Below, piece after piece: positions 6,799 through 7,048 of a stretch of DNA of 7,048 bases (within the stretch, counting starts at the first letter, position 1; each line of letters opens with the position of its first letter). The translations under genes and the position numbers were made by a program. The notes beneath the pieces are model-generated. The model did not search any database. It saw only the letters and a list, made by a program, of their open reading frames with translations, and had not been told where the DNA came from. Source of the stretch: an uncultured Ruminococcus sp. (lineage in GTDB: Bacteria; Bacillota; Clostridia; Oscillospirales; Ruminococcaceae); contig CAMWHN010000114.1 of the NCBI GenBank assembly GCA_947174085.1, forward strand, positions 1 to 7,048, given 5' to 3'.

Positions 6799-6827
6799 AT
6801 TATAGCCTATTTTTTATAAAATGTCAA
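6799..6827 (-). promoter_or_regulatory. Perfect-consensus sigma-A promoter for the EAL gene
   Basis: On the minus strand TTGACA (6827-6822) and TATAAT (6804-6799) are separated by exactly 17 bases, matching the housekeeping sigma-A consensus at all twelve positions with optimal spacing. Transcription should start near 6792, giving a leader of about 20 to 37 bases depending on the start codon used. It lies between the end of the metal-binding protein gene and the EAL gene, so the EAL gene probably forms its own transcription unit. The ten-base palindrome TTTTATAAAA (6821-6812) lies in the spacer and may be chance in such A/T-rich DNA. Confidence 0.85.
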
Positions 6828-6846
6828 TGCAATTCAGCATGATTTT

Positions 6847-7047
6847 TTAAATTTTTAAAATATAACCTGCCCGTTCAAGATTCGCTTTTAAAATTTTATC
6901 TTCAATAGCAATTGCATAAAATACTGTAAGTTCAGATTTTTTTAAATTTACTTTTCCTGCAATGCCATTCATATCGTTAATAATTTCTTCTACACGATTT
7001 TTACAATGTTCACAGTGCATACCTTCGACTTTAAAAATTTTGGTATA
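6847..7047 (-). CDS. Heavy-metal-associated (HMA) domain protein, CopZ-like, 5' end outside the window
   Basis: A minus-strand frame enters from the window edge and runs 66 residues to a TAA at 6849-6847. It is a nearly complete HMA domain: strand K-I-F-K-V-E, then the metal loop G9-M-H-C12-E-H-C15, helix K-N-R-V-E-E-I-I, a G-I-A-G-K-V-N-L strand turn, and the closing E-R-A-G-Y (58-62) typical of the fold. The two cysteines bind soft metal ions, usually Cu(I), in copper chaperones and at the ends of P-type ATPases. Because the domain starts within a few residues of the edge and the protein ends right after it, a free chaperone of roughly 68-70 residues is the simplest reading. A C-terminal HMA domain of a larger transporter cannot be excluded. 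A 75-base gap separates it from the EAL coding region. Confidence 0.85.
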   Translation of the reverse strand, partial: YTKIFKVEGMHCEHCKNRVEEIINDMNGIAGKVNLKKSELTVFYAIAIEDKILKANLERAGYILKI

Positions 7048-7048
7048 T

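Noticed and set aside
6827..6840. Inverted repeat ATGC-N6-GCAT between the HMA gene and the EAL promoter
   Set aside because: The stem is only four base pairs and no proper T-tract follows, so it does not support a terminator or operator call.
6843..6860. A/T-rich near-palindrome at the end of the HMA gene
   Set aside because: It consists of A and T runs expected in this base composition and overlaps the coding end; it does not form a credible stem.

Overview
This window looks like chromosome from a low-GC Gram-positive bacterium of the Clostridia. The support is the strongly A/T-biased codon use (Lys mostly AAA, Leu mostly TTA), AGGAGG-type ribosome binding sites, a textbook sigma-A promoter, and the family mix (a KGSATY-type DegV protein, an HI0933-type flavoprotein, a COG2509-type flavoprotein, an EAL protein with a C-terminal PAS-like domain). 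The genus cannot be named from sequence alone. No mobile element, CRISPR array, tRNA, rRNA or riboswitch is visible, and no stretch over 300 bases lacks a gene.

Plus strand, 1-5542: a tightly packed run of six genes. It opens with the last 36 codons of a YwqG-family (DUF1963) protein cut by the window edge. Then come a DegV-family lipid-binding protein, a compact cytoplasmic serine hydrolase of the beta-lactamase/AmpC fold that starts at TTG, an HI0933/YhiN-type FAD oxidoreductase, a COG2509-type FAD dehydrogenase, and RsmA (KsgA), the 16S rRNA dimethyladenosine transferase. The junctions are 22 nt, 16 nt, an 8-bp overlap, 13 nt and 2 nt, so co-transcription and partial translational coupling are likely. 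Only RsmA has a firmly known reaction. The serine hydrolase and both flavoproteins have no assigned substrate, and their shared operon is the main functional puzzle here.

Minus strand, 7048-5569: the cut end of a CopZ-like heavy-metal-associated protein, then a 75-base gap with a perfect TTGACA-N17-TATAAT promoter, then a cyclic-di-GMP phosphodiesterase (EAL domain first, PAS-like domain second) with every catalytic residue present. This gene converges on rsmA, and the two coding regions are only 26 bases apart. That space and the adjoining end of the EAL gene contain overlapping palindromes and a T-tract that may end transcription.

Most of the window is ordinary housekeeping and accessory sequence. 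I do not see a clear undescribed system. The best leads are the paired orphan flavoproteins with the serine hydrolase, the inverted EAL-PAS architecture under a consensus promoter, and the start-codon arrangements at serine hydrolase and EAL genes.
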